A DNA stretch of 64,000 nucleotides from Gracilaria gracilis. Lineage: Eukaryota; Rhodophyta; Florideophyceae; Gracilariales; Gracilariaceae. A program made the translations under genes and the position numbers. Of this stretch, positions 49,371 to 60,837 are shown piece after piece. Positions within the stretch are counted from its first letter, which is position 1. The number at the start of each line of letters is the position of its first letter. The notes under the pieces are model-generated. The model had not been told where the DNA came from, ran no database searches, and saw only the letters and a list, made by a program, of their open reading frames with translations. The stretch lies in assembly GCA_030374805.1 (NCBI GenBank), contig JARGSG010000012.1:372001-436000 (forward strand), written 5' to 3'.

Positions 49371-52300
49371 ATGGTCTACTATTGTAGACAAAAGAAGCGC
49401 GGCTGTCCTTTCCTCACCCGGGGCGTTCTATCTCTGCAGCAACATGTGAACCATTGTCCATACCGCAAAAAAGCCGCGCTGAAAGACAATGGTAAGCAAC
49501 CCATTCGCCGAAGCAAACGGATGAAGATATCTCACGCGGCTCCCAGCCGTCCTGATTCCGAAACCGTTTCTGCCACTTGCCGTCCTCCCGAGTGTTCTTC
49601 ACCTGAACAACTGCCCATTATTGTCCCCTCCCCTCCCCCCCTTCCCGACTCACAACTCTCCAAGTCTATTACTCCGTCCCCTTCACCGGCACGCATTGAA
49701 CGGTCCCCTCCTCCTTCTGAAGAGTCGCTGGGTGCTCTACACATGGATTATCTTACCGTTTGTCTGGCTTCCGTAGCCTCCAACCTCGGTCATCGAGAAG
49801 CGGACGAGCTCATTGGTCTCCTACACGACCCCCGCTTCTCGCAGAAACGATTCAACGAAACTATCACCAGTTTCAGACGCTGTACTGAGCTGAAGAACGC
49901 TATCTTTGAACGGTACGCTTCAAAGGATGGTTTCAAACGGACATCTATCTCAACCGAAGGATGTAAGTTCAGCGCCACCCTCTACTCTAGAGACCCTGTT
50001 CAGACGCTTTTGAGGCAGCTGCGGTTGGCTAACAGCAAAAATGCTTTCTTCCATCCTACACCACAGACCCACTCCACAAAACTCTCCCATCCCATGTCCG
50101 CATCTCTCGCAAGAGAGGCTACGTCTAAGCTCAAGGAAATGGTTATGGGATCTCTGGATAGTGGAATAGTTTGGCACACTCAAGAAATAAGTTTCAGTGA
50201 ATCGTTCGTAGGTCTTCTGCAGGTACACACCGATAAGTCTTCTACCACTCTAAAACAAACATCGGTAACTTCATATCCGCTCCATCTCATCTTCCTTAAC
50301 TCGTCCGACGAACTACGGCGCAAATGTATTCGTGAGGATCTCACGGTCGTGGCGTACTTCCCTACCACCCTGGAGGATAATTCGATAGCGCATGCAGATG
50401 CGATGCCTTTTGTTTCTAGCAATTCGCTCCGCGATGCGAGGATGAAACTTCTTCAGGAGTCTCTTCGTCACATCCTAGAACCTATTCTAAAACTGTCTTT
50501 GAAAGGAATTCAGTTCAGTGGAGAGGACAATGTTCGCCGATTATGTCATCCTCTCTTGGCAACTTACTGTGCGGACATACCAGAGGCAAAGGATATTCTC
50601 TCTATTCTGCATGGAACGAAGACCGAGCGCCCTTGTCACCGATGCAAAGCACCACGCTCTTCTTTGTCCAGCGGTGTTCCTACCTCATATACCTTGCGTA
50701 CACAGAAGGAAACACAAAGCATGAGAAAGACATATAGAGCAGTCTTAGCGCATGCAGAGAAAGACGAAGTTGAAAGACGTCCGCGTCGAGCGAGGGATAG
50801 GAGAGCTCAAGCCGAATCCCTGATGCGTTCGAATTCGGTGTCACTCATTCCTGCTTTTCTTGAATCCCCCTTTTCCCTTCGCGTGATCCCCGGACTAATT
50901 CCGTACAGTCTGTTTTCCTTTGAACCGTTGCACAACCTTCATCTTGGTATCTCGAAGCTGATAAAAACGGCTACCATTGAGAGACTTCAGTCAGACACTC
51001 TATCGACCGCGGTGGGGGCATCCGCACCACGATCTTTTCGGTCCATTCGCATCCAGTTGTTGAAACATGCAAACGCCATTCTTGCCGCTATGGAAAGAGA
51101 TTTTCCCGTGAAAGGGTTACATATTGACTTTTCTACACAAGAAAAGGGGAAGTCTCTAAACGGCATTTTTACGAAAGACGGTCTCCGCGGAATGTTGGAG
51201 GCAAAGAACTACAAAGCTCTTGATATGGTTTTCCCTTTCATTGGAGCTTTCTTCGACATTTGCTGCGAAGAAGACCACATTGCACCCATCACCACCATTT
51301 TCGCGCAATACTCGGACCTCATCGCTGCTATTTTCATGTACAATCGTGGACCACACTGGAGTGAAACCTCTCTTACTTCACTCGGGTCGCAAATCAGTGC
51401 GTTTAAAGAATCCTGTACTAAAACGTTGGCAGATCACCACCCATCCAGACTTGGAACATTGACGTTTCACCTTCTTGACCATCTTGTAGATGACATACGC
51501 CGTTTGGGAAGTATCAAATACTACGACGCTTGGATATACGAGCATGCACACCTGTTATTCAAGAGGCACTACCGAAAGACTTCGAGACGAACGGCAACAG
51601 CTGTAGAGGAGACCATTCGTTCTATCGAACGAGGAGATGTGAGAAAGCAATGGGGTGGTGCTCATACAGGTCATGGAAATTCAGGCACACCTTATGTTTC
51701 TCACATGCCTTGTACCGAACTGCCTCGATTCACGCAAAGAGGTCGTTCAACGACCCTGAGCACTCTACAACAAGGCGTATCGCGTATGTCATCTTTATCT
51801 GACATATTATCTACTTTGAAAGCGAGAAGCACGGATAATGAGACAGTTTTCATTCTAGACCAACTCGGCGAGCAGGCACTTTCACCGTTTGTGAGACTCG
51901 TATATGAGGCTCTCCAGGAAAACTCAATAACCTTCATTCAGGAGAAGACCAAGATAACTCTTGTCAACTCAGCATTTGTAAGGGGTGGATTGGTGCCGTC
52001 TTTGCAACATTATCACTCTTCGTCCAACACGCTTGTCTTAGGAACAAATTGGTTCCCTGTCACGCAACGTGTGTTTGCTTCTCCTGCTTTGGGACCAAGT
52101 CGGAAACCCAAGTTTTCTACTATTCTGCTAAGAGGAGCACAATCAGAAACCTGGGTCGCTCAGGTAGTCGCTCTGGTTCGAATCTCTGTGCCCGGGACGT
52201 CGCTGAGTTCTCTAGAAGTGGCATTCGGTCGTTATTTAGAAGTAATCCCTCCAACAACCACTATCGGCAGCATTTTGCAATGTATATCTTTACGCTGGGC

Positions 52301-52379
52301 CACAAACGATGAAGAGAATCATACTGTACCATTTCCTCGTCACTCAAGTTCGAAGAGTTCGGACCATATCACTCCCTGA
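49371..52379 (+). CDS. TNP2/KDZ-like transposase, C-terminally shortened (element C)
   Basis: The frame (1002 aa) starts at an ATG with MVYYCRQKKRGCPFLTRG, the same zinc-finger-like module as in A, and keeps the candidate catalytic segments CADIPEAKDIL, FEPLHNLHLG and IYEHAH. It stops about 65 residues early at a TGA where A has Trp; related coding sequence continues to about 52545 (TVHIVRSNYQAQPF and onward). The core is complete, so partial activity cannot be excluded. It is convergent with CC2 of element C. Confidence 0.75.
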   Translation: MVYYCRQKKRGCPFLTRGVLSLQQHVNHCPYRKKAALKDNGKQPIRRSKRMKISHAAPSRPDSETVSATCRPPECSSPEQLPIIVPSPPPLPDSQLSKSITPSPSPARIERSPPPSEESLGALHMDYLTVCLASVASNLGHREADELIGLLHDPRFSQKRFNETITSFRRCTELKNAIFERYASKDGFKRTSISTEGCKFSATLYSRDPVQTLLRQLRLANSKNAFFHPTPQTHSTKLSHPMSASLAREATSKLKEMVMGSLDSGIVWHTQEISFSESFVGLLQVHTDKSSTTLKQTSVTSYPLHLIFLNSSDELRRKCIREDLTVVAYFPTTLEDNSIAHADAMPFVSSNSLRDARMKLLQESLRHILEPILKLSLKGIQFSGEDNVRRLCHPLLATYCADIPEAKDILSILHGTKTERPCHRCKAPRSSLSSGVPTSYTLRTQKETQSMRKTYRAVLAHAEKDEVERRPRRARDRRAQAESLMRSNSVSLIPAFLESPFSLRVIPGLIPYSLFSFEPLHNLHLGISKLIKTATIERLQSDTLSTAVGASAPRSFRSIRIQLLKHANAILAAMERDFPVKGLHIDFSTQEKGKSLNGIFTKDGLRGMLEAKNYKALDMVFPFIGAFFDICCEEDHIAPITTIFAQYSDLIAAIFMYNRGPHWSETSLTSLGSQISAFKESCTKTLADHHPSRLGTLTFHLLDHLVDDIRRLGSIKYYDAWIYEHAHLLFKRHYRKTSRRTATAVEETIRSIERGDVRKQWGGAHTGHGNSGTPYVSHMPCTELPRFTQRGRSTTLSTLQQGVSRMSSLSDILSTLKARSTDNETVFILDQLGEQALSPFVRLVYEALQENSITFIQEKTKITLVNSAFVRGGLVPSLQHYHSSSNTLVLGTNWFPVTQRVFASPALGPSRKPKFSTILLRGAQSETWVAQVVALVRISVPGTSLSSLEVAFGRYLEVIPPTTTIGSILQCISLRWATNDEENHTVPFPRHSSSKSSDHITP

Positions 52380-52554
52380 TATGGCATGCTACCGGCATCC
52401 GCAATACGAGGAACTGTGCATATAGTTCGCTCAAACTACCAGGCTCAACCTTTTTCCCAACCACTCGATTGGTTTCAACATCGATTTTATATCAATCGAT
52501 TCTATCATCACTCCGATGAAAGCCCATTAGAACCAGTTGAATATTGAAACCCTC

Positions 52555-52875
52555 TCAGTTTCGGACGACGTGTTCATTCCCTTCCATCTCACCCTGAACA
52601 ACTTTGTTACTCCCAAAATCATTCGTATCCATTTCCGTAAACTCCGTGTCCTTTTCCCCGCAATCACCTATAAAACAATCTGTTATAGACCCCAGTCTTT
52701 TGCTCACAATCTCTGTGAAGAACCTTTCCTTGACCGCAAGGTATAGGTTCCCCCTCGATGGCATTCGAAAGGCTATAGTAGCTTCTCTCATATCGTTCCC
52801 AAGAACTCCGGTCCATTCCTCCGTGGTTGTACCATAGTTCTGCATTTCACTGGAATAGTCCCTCTGGACATGTTC
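52555..52875 (-). pseudogene. detached C-terminal part of CC2 (element C)
   Basis: The frame encodes the conserved CC2 C-terminus (EWTGVLGNDMREATIAF). It follows the main CC2 frame in register after a single TGA at a position where element A has Arg. The copy is therefore probably truncated. Confidence 0.6.
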
Positions 52876-54756
52876 TCACACGTCCCTTAGCACGTTTTGT
52901 AAACAGATAGGTAATAGGTTTGCAAACACCTTCATAAATTCCTTTTGTGTCTGTCCACCTCTCGAGGACTCAGTGCTGAGGAGGGTAACCACGGTTAGAA
53001 CCCACGCGTCCAAACGGGCGAGTATTAATATCGTTCCATCTACGAGGCATCCTGTTTCCTTGTCCTCAACATCATATCCGATAAACTCCTTCAACACTTG
53101 TACCCCTACACGGTTTCGGAAGAACAAATCCTGAGCTTCCATATCCATTTCCTCCCCATCGTCGGCCTTGGAATACTTCAAACGAGTAAATGGAGCTTTC
53201 ATCCACCATGACGTGTTCGAGCTTCCATTTTGATCAAGGCGCAGTAGGTTCTCTTGCGCTTCCTTCAACTGCTGTTTCAACTCATCTGCATTTTCTTCCA
53301 CCATCTTCGTCCTTCTCCAAATAAGATCGTAACCCAGTAGCAGAAACCGTTTGTCCCTTGTATTTCTCTTCCGAATACCAACAACATCACTCATTGTCTG
53401 TCGCATCCTTTGTCTCAGACATAGGTCCCCAGAAACTTCCGCAGTACATCTTTCGGATAGTGAGGCCTCTCTTATTCCTTTCCAGCTCACTTCCTTTAGC
53501 TCAGTTTGAACCATATTCCTCAGTAACGCGTCAGGTCCCCCCTCTACGGAGGGCGTGAATATACCGAGACTGCTTAAGAGCGCGACTGGATTCCTCGGAA
53601 CCATATACAATCTTGATTCGTCGCTTTGAATCAACCCTCTCTTACTCCCAGCAGGTGCGTCTTCTAGCTTCTCCGCGCGATGCATCCAGTTTCGAGTGAG
53701 TTTTTCACCTTCAAAGTAAAGCTCACATGTGTCTCTCCTTGCCCAGGTTAACATGTTGTGATAAACAGCTCTGGCCACACCCCGAAACTCATCGCATACA
53801 GCGATTTGATGCTTTCTTCGACCTGTTTGTCCGGGTTCACTGGCACGGGAACTTTTACGAAACTCCTGTTTCAGTGCTCCGCGTAACTCGTCAATCACCA
53901 ACTCCTTCTCTCGAAGCTGTTGTTTCAGTGCCGTGCTTTGTTCCTGCGCAACCTTCACGAGAATTCCTCGTACCATCAACTCTTCCTCCAACTTTTGGAC
54001 CTTCTGCTTCAGGGAGTTGAGTTCCTCTACTACTCCTTCGTTAATCGTAGAAGATAAGACATCTCCATTGACAGGATTCCGTTCCTTCTCGACCACTTCA
54101 ACTTGCACTTCTCTTATCTCTTCTGTTATCGCTCTAGCTGCAGGGGATTCAGGTATCCTGACGGAATCATACACTGGAGTAATTTCACCATCCGAGGTGT
54201 CTTCCTTCGGTACCTCCTCATTCTCTAGGAGCTGGGAAGGCTGAAGTTCTACCGTTCTTAGTCGGAGTTGATCCGAGGCTGCAGGAAGTCTCCTTTTCTG
54301 ACGTTGTATCCCGACCCGGCGGGGCATCATTTGAGCTGTACCCGTCTTCTGCTTCGAAAGCGGCGATGTTCGTGGAGAGCGTACGGTACGAGAAGGTTCC
54401 TCTCTTCCGTTTCGGTCAGAGGGACCAACAGCGTCCCCCACTGGGCACTCCTCACTTTCTCTTCTTGCTGGATCATCGTATGCAGTAATATCATTATCCG
54501 TTCCAGCGTTATGTGACGAAGATCGTGCAGCTACCTGTCGCTTTGTAACATTTTCTGCATCTCCAGAACTGAGCCTACGTCTGGAAGAGCGCAAAGCGGG
54601 TTTCGGGGGACGCGCAGACCTTCTCTGGTGCGGAGAGGCAGGGTCCTGTGTCGGTGTCTGGTTTGGCTGTATACCGTGGTCAATATCAGCAGAAGTCCTT
54701 CGCTTCTTCTGTGGTGGCTTATTGCGCTGTGCACTATTGCGCTTTTTGTTGGCCAT
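52876..54756 (-). CDS. coiled-coil protein CC2, truncated (element C)
   Basis: The frame (626 aa) starts MANKKRNSAQRNKPP at 54756. The basic, disordered N-terminus runs without the break seen in A. A coiled coil follows (ELNSLKQKVQKLEEEL, about residues 245-310), then the conserved region AVCDEFRGVARAVYHNML. A and C are broken at different points, so the ancestral gene was a single frame of about 730 residues. Function is unknown. Confidence 0.6.
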   Translation of the reverse strand: MANKKRNSAQRNKPPQKKRRTSADIDHGIQPNQTPTQDPASPHQRRSARPPKPALRSSRRRLSSGDAENVTKRQVAARSSSHNAGTDNDITAYDDPARRESEECPVGDAVGPSDRNGREEPSRTVRSPRTSPLSKQKTGTAQMMPRRVGIQRQKRRLPAASDQLRLRTVELQPSQLLENEEVPKEDTSDGEITPVYDSVRIPESPAARAITEEIREVQVEVVEKERNPVNGDVLSSTINEGVVEELNSLKQKVQKLEEELMVRGILVKVAQEQSTALKQQLREKELVIDELRGALKQEFRKSSRASEPGQTGRRKHQIAVCDEFRGVARAVYHNMLTWARRDTCELYFEGEKLTRNWMHRAEKLEDAPAGSKRGLIQSDESRLYMVPRNPVALLSSLGIFTPSVEGGPDALLRNMVQTELKEVSWKGIREASLSERCTAEVSGDLCLRQRMRQTMSDVVGIRKRNTRDKRFLLLGYDLIWRRTKMVEENADELKQQLKEAQENLLRLDQNGSSNTSWWMKAPFTRLKYSKADDGEEMDMEAQDLFFRNRVGVQVLKEFIGYDVEDKETGCLVDGTILILARLDAWVLTVVTLLSTESSRGGQTQKEFMKVFANLLPICLQNVLRDV

Positions 54757-54948
54757 CGTGGAAGGATGACGCGAACGCGGGAAGAAAGACTTCGGACTCT
54801 CCGAGTGGTGGAGATGAGGAAGACAGTGTGGAAATTGGGCGAGGTAGTGGACGTAAATATTACGGTTATGGAGCATGTGGTCCAATAAGCGTATAGTACA
54901 ATGTCGTGTTCTGCAGAAGTTCTCTCAAGTTCACATTTATATTGTATC

Positions 54949-57852
54949 TTATCGCTCTAAAGTAAGCGCCCAGTCCCAGTTATACGCTTCCCCGTAGCTC
55001 ACATAAAGTTCTTCATTCTTCTCTATGTTCCTTTTAGCGACACAGCGGAGCAAAGCGTAGTCCGCTATAACAGTCTTAAGCTTAATGCTCTTCCTTGCTT
55101 CCGTGACCACTACGTTGGGCGAGCGAGCCCGACTGGACCGGGGCAGCGCTAGGTCTGGGTCCCCAGAGTGATACCCAGCATCATTGATAAATCCACCAAT
55201 ACAAAACGGAGCGGGAACAATGAAAACCTCACTCTCCTTCGTGTCCTGCGCCTGACCCGGTCTACTCCTGAGCTGTAGAAATTCCGACCCACTTACGGAA
55301 ACCATCATAGAAAACAACTTGAATCGATCAGGTGTAGCCCCTAGACATCCACTTCCGTATGTCAAGTGCTTTTCCAGCCTGTTGTTCAAGTCGGAATAGA
55401 CTAAAGTACCATAAAAATGGCAGACTGTTTCACCCTCTGCAATGAAGTGCTCGGCGAATACTCCCATTCCTGCTCGAGGATGTCGGATTCGAGATGGTTC
55501 CATATGTACCCTATACCGATGGGCATCAACGGTCAGCAGGAAATGCATGTCCATTAGATTCAGAGCCCCTTGATACTTATCTTCCCAGACATCCACCGTA
55601 CGTTCTAATGAGTTCTGCACAAAACGCCAATCCTTCCAATACCTCCCAAGGAAGTGCACAATGTGTGGTGGCATTACCTGATACGGATGGTAGCTAAATG
55701 GAGCCTCCCATTCCAGTCGTCCTCGGTCACGATGCGGAAGTCGTTCATAGGCTATAGATGCTGCCTGTACCACTCGTTGTTGAAGAACGATGTCCGTCTT
55801 CCCATTTCGAAGCACCTCCGTCATCAAGGCAGTGACATGGTGCTTCGCGTGGCTGAAACAGGGCTTATCCTTTTCGCAGCCCAGAAACTTCCTGTGCTTC
55901 GTCAAGGAGATGCAAGCCATACCAGTAGAAAACGTACCGGCAAATAAGTCCATGAAGAGGTCACCGGGCTTCGTGAAACGACATATTAACTCCTCCATCA
56001 ACTCCCGAGACTTTTGCTCCGGCCTGATAAACTGCGACCACAGAGTTGATGAGCCCTTCTCCGCAACCTTCCAAGTCAACCACTCGCCTGCTCTTGGTTT
56101 CGGAACTCGGTCGATTACGTTCCTGTTCGCCGGAAAGGTGGAAGGAATAAAGTTGCTCTCCTCCAAAGGCGTTAGACTAGCTTCTTCTGATGGTCGCAAC
56201 CAACGCTTCACTCCATGTATGGCATACTCCGTCAGCGATTGTATCCCAAACTTTCGAGGATTTCCACTGACGTTGCTCGGATCCCGGATGAATACCATTG
56301 GGTTCGCATCCACTTTAAATAAAGGCCTCAGAACTTCATCTTCGCCACCCTCCATATTGTCCGCATCTTTGGATTCTGCTGTTTCCGAGAGAATCCTATG
56401 CCATACATGAAACTGCGACATTGTACAGAATATGACAAAGTGTCCACCACTTCGAAGCGCCGAACTTATCGTGTCGGCCGTGTCGATCATGTCTTCCTCA
56501 CCGAACACATCGTGCGCGCTGTTACGCTTGTTCCTCTTCCTTCGAGTGTTGAAGGGAGGGTTCGCCAGAACAAGTTGCGCCTCACCCCAAATGAGCTCAC
56601 TTGCATTCACGTAGGTCTCATGGGTATACCTGAGGTCCTTCATGTCGCAGTTGTACGCCACGAAATGGGATTTCTTCATCCCCTTCCACACAGCGTCCAT
56701 ACTCACTCTGAGTATGTTGCTCATCCCCTTCAGAGGCGGTTCAATACCCGTCTTCTGGATGTTATACCCAGCCATCCGTGATTGATGGTCCTCCGGTTGG
56801 GGTTGGAAGTCCTCTTCATCGGAGCTCACTAGGTTCACAAGCTCTCGACGAGGGGGTGCGGGCTGGACGTTGTCTACGGGGGCTTCTGAGACAGAGCCCA
56901 CTGGAAAGCCTCCTGAAGCTCGCGTGTCCTGAATGGGCTTCCATAGCCGCTCAGACAGCTTTCCAAATCTAGGAGGTAGGCCATAACCCGGACTCCCGGG
57001 AGTACGAGAAACTCTCACATTCGTGAACTCAATCCATTCATGCAGAGTTCCCTTCGCCATGCTATAGAGACAATCGTGGTTGCACACCTTAAAGAGGTCA
57101 CTCAGAAATTCATGAGCCAGGGTTCGTAGATTCCTGTCACAAATATCGTCCATGGCCTCGGCAAATCCCCCCACCGTCTTTTCTGGAGCATCACCATTCT
57201 GGAATTTAGTACGCTGGCTGGAAGGAGCATATCCTTGCCGTCGATAGAGCACAACCAAATACAGCAACGTCTTGGTACTCATGAGAAGGTACGGTTTCAG
57301 CATGCTCTCAGCGTCTGGAAACCCGAGAAAACGGCCAATTGCATTCCAAGACAGCACGATTTCCCCAATAGCATACCCCATTCGATCACAGTTCTCCTTG
57401 GAGAAAGAAGAAAACGTGGGTATGTAGAGCGCAGGAAGATCTTCAAGTCTTCTTTTCTTCTTCGGCTGTTGTCTTCTCTGCATCTTGAGGGTCTCGTTCT
57501 TCTTCATTATATTTCCAAGGAGAGAAAGATAGAGGGTCACTTGGAAAGGGGAGCTCTCAAGTTCTGGAATAAACTCAGTTCGATTCTGTGTATTCTTGTT
57601 CCTCAAGACGAAGAACGTCAGGAGGGCTCTCACGGGAATGTATGTACCCTCCTTCATGAGGAGAAGAAGAAGATCTCGGGGCCTTTGGTCCTCATCGCCA
57701 TCCGTTCTATCCAACCGCTTCGCCACAGCATATCGTTGCTCGATAGGCTTGTTCATCACAATACTCTGTCGAAGTTGCTGAAGAGAAAAGTTCTGAAGGT
57801 TCTTCGAGTTGGTAGCTTCTTCGAACATGCTTTTGGCTTCTGGGATTTCCTT
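54949..57852 (-). pseudogene. methyltransferase/SET gene of element C, 5' end removed by insertion of element B
   Basis: About 967 residues are open. The DPPFNTRRKR motif IV, the DLFAGTFSTGMA motif I and the SET segments GMGVFAEHF, FINDAGYHSG, SPNVV and NEELYVSYGEAY are all present, and the last is a better SET match than in A. The coding sequence is cut at 57852/57853 where element B begins, removing about 65 N-terminal residues and the promoter. The frame is otherwise clean, which means the insertion of B is recent relative to decay. Confidence 0.75.
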
Positions 57853-57869
57853 CGTCTGTGTTCTGCAAA
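57853..57869 (+). repeat. left terminal inverted repeat of element B
   Basis: CGTCTGTGTTCTGCAAA, identical to the ends of A. The sequence immediately left is the coding sequence of the element C methyltransferase/SET gene. Confidence 0.9.
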
Positions 57870-58233
57870 GTGAAATACTGGGTGCTATGTGTGGAATAGT
57901 GGCTAGTTTTAGGCCTATTTTGGCCGCGCGAGGGGGTGGCAGAGGCTGGCACTCAAAAAATTAAGAAATTTTGGAATATTGTATTCCATCTCGCCCAGTT
58001 TATTGCTTGGGTCTCCTTGTATTTTGAGAGGTTCTCCTTGAAACCCACCTGAACTCCACTCTTTTCCACGACCCTCCCCCAATTCTGCAGCCGTGCTAGT
58101 TCCAATTTCCATTTCGCCCGAAAATGCGAAGCAATTGGCAACCCAGCCGCCCTCAAACATCCGCTCATTCCTTCCTATCTCACCTCCTCTCAACACTACC
58201 ACCCCATACCATTCTTCACGCCCCCCTCGCACC

Positions 58234-59292
58234 TCACGCGTTCGGATCCTCCGTCTCCGTCTCCTCAAACGTCATCTCGTAGAAGTTCCGTGGGCAGCTC
58301 TCCCCATTCTCATACACCAGCCTCGCCCCGGAACGACTCCCCATTCCTCCCATCCTCCGCTCCTCCTGCTCTTCCAGTATGCGCTCCGCAGTCCACGCCG
58401 CGTGCGCCGCGCTCCGAAACCCAGTCAACGTCGGAACCCCCAGCCCCGGCCGCACCGCCTCCCCCGCCACTTTTCCTGCCTCCTTGCGTCTCTTTTTCAA
58501 GCGACTACACCCCTCCTTAGTCTTCGGCGTCACAGGCGACCCCTTCTCAACCTTCACTTCCCCCTTCGCGCTGCTTCCTCCCACTTTTACTCCTGGCCCC
58601 GTCAGCATCCCCTTCATCTCCACCAACAACAACCGCGCCCTTTCCACCTGTCCAATCTGCTTCTCCAGCACCTCCACCCTCCCCTTCAGCATCTCATTCT
58701 CCTCCATCAGCTCCCCTATCTCCTTCCCCACGCATTCCACCATCCCATCCGCATGATGTCCAACCGCCATTCCAAGCTCCTTCAACCCTTTCCGCAAGGT
58801 CGATATCGCCTCCAAAGACACCCCATTCTCTTCCTCACTCAACACCACCCCTTCCATCTTCCCCACACTCTCCGCAATACAGTCATCCAATCGCTCCTTC
58901 ATCATAACGCCCAACAACCTCACCCGCTCTTTCATTTCCACCGTAAACCTCTCCGCCCTACCCCCCGCTCCACCTCCACCCTCCATGTGCTCCCCAATCC
59001 CCAACTGGCTCAGGTGCACCACCCCTTTCCCCACCATCCCATCCTTCACCTTCTTCTCCTCCACCCCCTTCTCCTCCACCACCTTCGAGCCCCCATCCCC
59101 ACTCCCCTTCCTCTCAACAGCCCCAACCTCCGCACCCCTCTTCTTCTCCACAGCCACAACCTCCTCCTCACGTAGCCCTCCACCCACCTGCCCAATATCG
59201 GCCTCTTCCCGCTTCGGAGACGGCGTTCCTTCGATCTGCTTCCCTTCCAAGAACGCAAGAAGCTCCTCGTCCTTCAAGTATCCGTTCGACAT
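58234..59292 (-). CDS. coiled-coil protein CC1 (element B), function unknown
   Basis: The product (352 aa) is homologous along its length to CC1 of element A, with a slightly longer Glu/Lys/Gly-rich region after the N-terminus. The helical heptad region with HADGMVECVGKEIGELMEEN, the basic KKRRKEAGK cluster and the C-terminal YEMTFEETETEDPNA are all conserved. Conservation is highest in the coiled coil and the C-terminus. The frame is intact and starts at an ATG. Confidence 0.7.
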   Translation of the reverse strand: MSNGYLKDEELLAFLEGKQIEGTPSPKREEADIGQVGGGLREEEVVAVEKKRGAEVGAVERKGSGDGGSKVVEEKGVEEKKVKDGMVGKGVVHLSQLGIGEHMEGGGGAGGRAERFTVEMKERVRLLGVMMKERLDDCIAESVGKMEGVVLSEEENGVSLEAISTLRKGLKELGMAVGHHADGMVECVGKEIGELMEENEMLKGRVEVLEKQIGQVERARLLLVEMKGMLTGPGVKVGGSSAKGEVKVEKGSPVTPKTKEGCSRLKKRRKEAGKVAGEAVRPGLGVPTLTGFRSAAHAAWTAERILEEQEERRMGGMGSRSGARLVYENGESCPRNFYEMTFEETETEDPNA

Positions 59293-59519
59293 CTTCGAAA
59301 AGCAAAACGATTCACTGAAAGCAAGATATCGGTGCGATACGGCTCAACCGACGCGCTTGTCGTTGTCCAGACCTCTGCCCGTGCGTACGGCCCATATCTG
59401 CCACCGTGAGCTTCCCGTTTCGGTTCCCCGCCAATTTCGCTCCAAAACCTCTACTGTACGCCTCGGCACCACTCCACTACTTAAGCCCCACCCTGTCTAC
59501 TCTGACCCTTCCACGTCCG

Positions 59520-59960
59520 CCCCAGTCACCTTGTCTCGACTGGGGCCGTCTTTTTCTTCTGCCACAACCATGTCAGGTTGTGGCAGAAAAAGAATACATC
59601 CCCAGTTGGGAACAGGTGGCTAGTTAGTCGCGTTAGTGTGTGCCACCTCGTCTCGACCGAGGGCTTTTTCTTTCTCTGCCACAACCTCACTTGGTTGTGG
59701 CCAAAGAAGAAACAGTCCCCAGTTGAGATCAGGTCGATAGATAGTCGCGGTAGTGTGTGCCACCTCGTCTCGACCGGCTACTTCTTCTTTTCCTGCCACA
59801 ACCTCACTTAGTTGTGGCAGAAAGAAAAGAAGTCGCCAGTTGAGAAGGGGTGGCTAGTTAGTCGCTAGTTAGTCACAATTATGTGTACCACCTCGTCTCG
59901 ACCGGGGAATTGTTCTTTTTCTGTCACAACCTCATGTGGTTGTGACAGAAGAAAACACGA
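59520..59960. repeat. tandem array of four long hairpins (element B)
   Basis: Four units at about 117-130 bp spacing, each with GCCACAACC/GGTTGTGGC-type inner stems and CTCGTCTCGACCG-type outer arms. It matches the position and design of the element A array, but the individual units differ between elements more than within one, which suggests within-element homogenisation. Confidence 0.8.
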
Positions 59961-60138
59961 AAGCTTACCTCTAGCGTCTCTCCTACAATATTATCCGAGA
60001 CCACAGTCGACGTACTATTCCTCTGCCATTAACCTCTTCGCTATCGCGGGATAAAAGTACATGTCCAGTCAAGGCAAAGCTATAAGCTGTATGAGAAACG
60101 AGACTTTAGTACTCCTCCTAGTTTAATCGTTTTAGCAT

Positions 60139-60837
60139 TTATGCTGCCTTTCGAAAACAAGCTATGACATTGGCTGGATCAGAAGAGCTGAATATAGCAG
60201 TTCCCACAACCAAAATGTTGGCACCGGCTTCGACTACTCCCCTCACAGTACTCAGTCCAATACCTCCATCTACTTGAATCCCTATCCTTGGATACCTTCG
60301 TCGGGCTTGGCGAACCTTGTCAACAACACTTTCCATAAACGTTTGTCCCCCAAATCCTGGCTCCACTGCCATCAGCAATAACATGTCAACAAGCCCTTCC
60401 TCTATCATTGGTTCCACGACTTCTACAGAAGTGTCGGGACGGAGCGCAACCCCAACCTTCATCCCCTTAGATTTAATTCCTTTACAAACCTCCTTCGCTA
60501 CCGCAACATCCTCCTCAGTAGGTCCGTTGCACCCTTCCAACTCCTTACATACACTTTCGATATGAAACGTGACTCCATTCGCGCCGGCTTCAGCAAAATC
60601 GGCTACCCATCGACCAGGGTCCGACACCATCAAGTGGCAGTCTAGGAACAGACTGGTGTGCCTCCAGACGGCTCTCACCACAGGCGGTCCGACAGTAAGG
60701 TTCGGCACAAAATGTCCATCCATCACATCTATATGTAGCCAGTCCTCTCCAGCTCTTCTCATCTTAGCCGCCTCTTCCGAGAGTCGAGCAAAGTCGGATG
60801 CCAGAATAGATGGAGCTACAATCAAACGGGACTCCAT
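60139..60837 (-). CDS. rpe: ribulose-phosphate 3-epimerase (element B cargo)
   Basis: The product (232 aa) is a complete epimerase with PSILASDFARL, HIDVMDGHFVPN, DCHLMVSDP, MAVEPGFGGQ and QVDGGIGLS intact. It is about 88% identical to the element A copy, with changes mostly outside the active site. The four-residue shorter N-terminus reflects absence of a small duplication present in A. Intactness in two diverged copies argues that the enzyme is functional in the element's life. Confidence 0.9.
   Translation of the reverse strand: MESRLIVAPSILASDFARLSEEAAKMRRAGEDWLHIDVMDGHFVPNLTVGPPVVRAVWRHTSLFLDCHLMVSDPGRWVADFAEAGANGVTFHIESVCKELEGCNGPTEEDVAVAKEVCKGIKSKGMKVGVALRPDTSVEVVEPMIEEGLVDMLLLMAVEPGFGGQTFMESVVDKVRQARRRYPRIGIQVDGGIGLSTVRGVVEAGANILVVGTAIFSSSDPANVIACFRKAA

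Larger units (their letters stand above)
47601..57852 (-). mobile_element. element C: relative of A in inverted orientation, split by element B
   Basis: It begins at 47601 with CGTCTGTGTTCTGCAA and subterminal sequence like the right end of A, so its right end is at this side. The gene order transposase (+), CC2 (-), methyltransferase/SET (-) is the mirror image of A. Element B interrupts it at 57853, within the methyltransferase/SET gene; the rest of C should resume after B, outside the window. The interior flank at the chromovirus side ends GTCGTA, predicting a TA duplication at the far end. At least two of its three visible genes carry one stop each, so it is probably inactive. Confidence 0.85.

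Noticed and set aside
58093-59623. Long Pro/Ser/His-rich frames on the plus strand opposite CC1 (also 19928-20624)
   Set aside because: They are antisense shadows of the Glu/Lys/Gly-rich CC1 gene.
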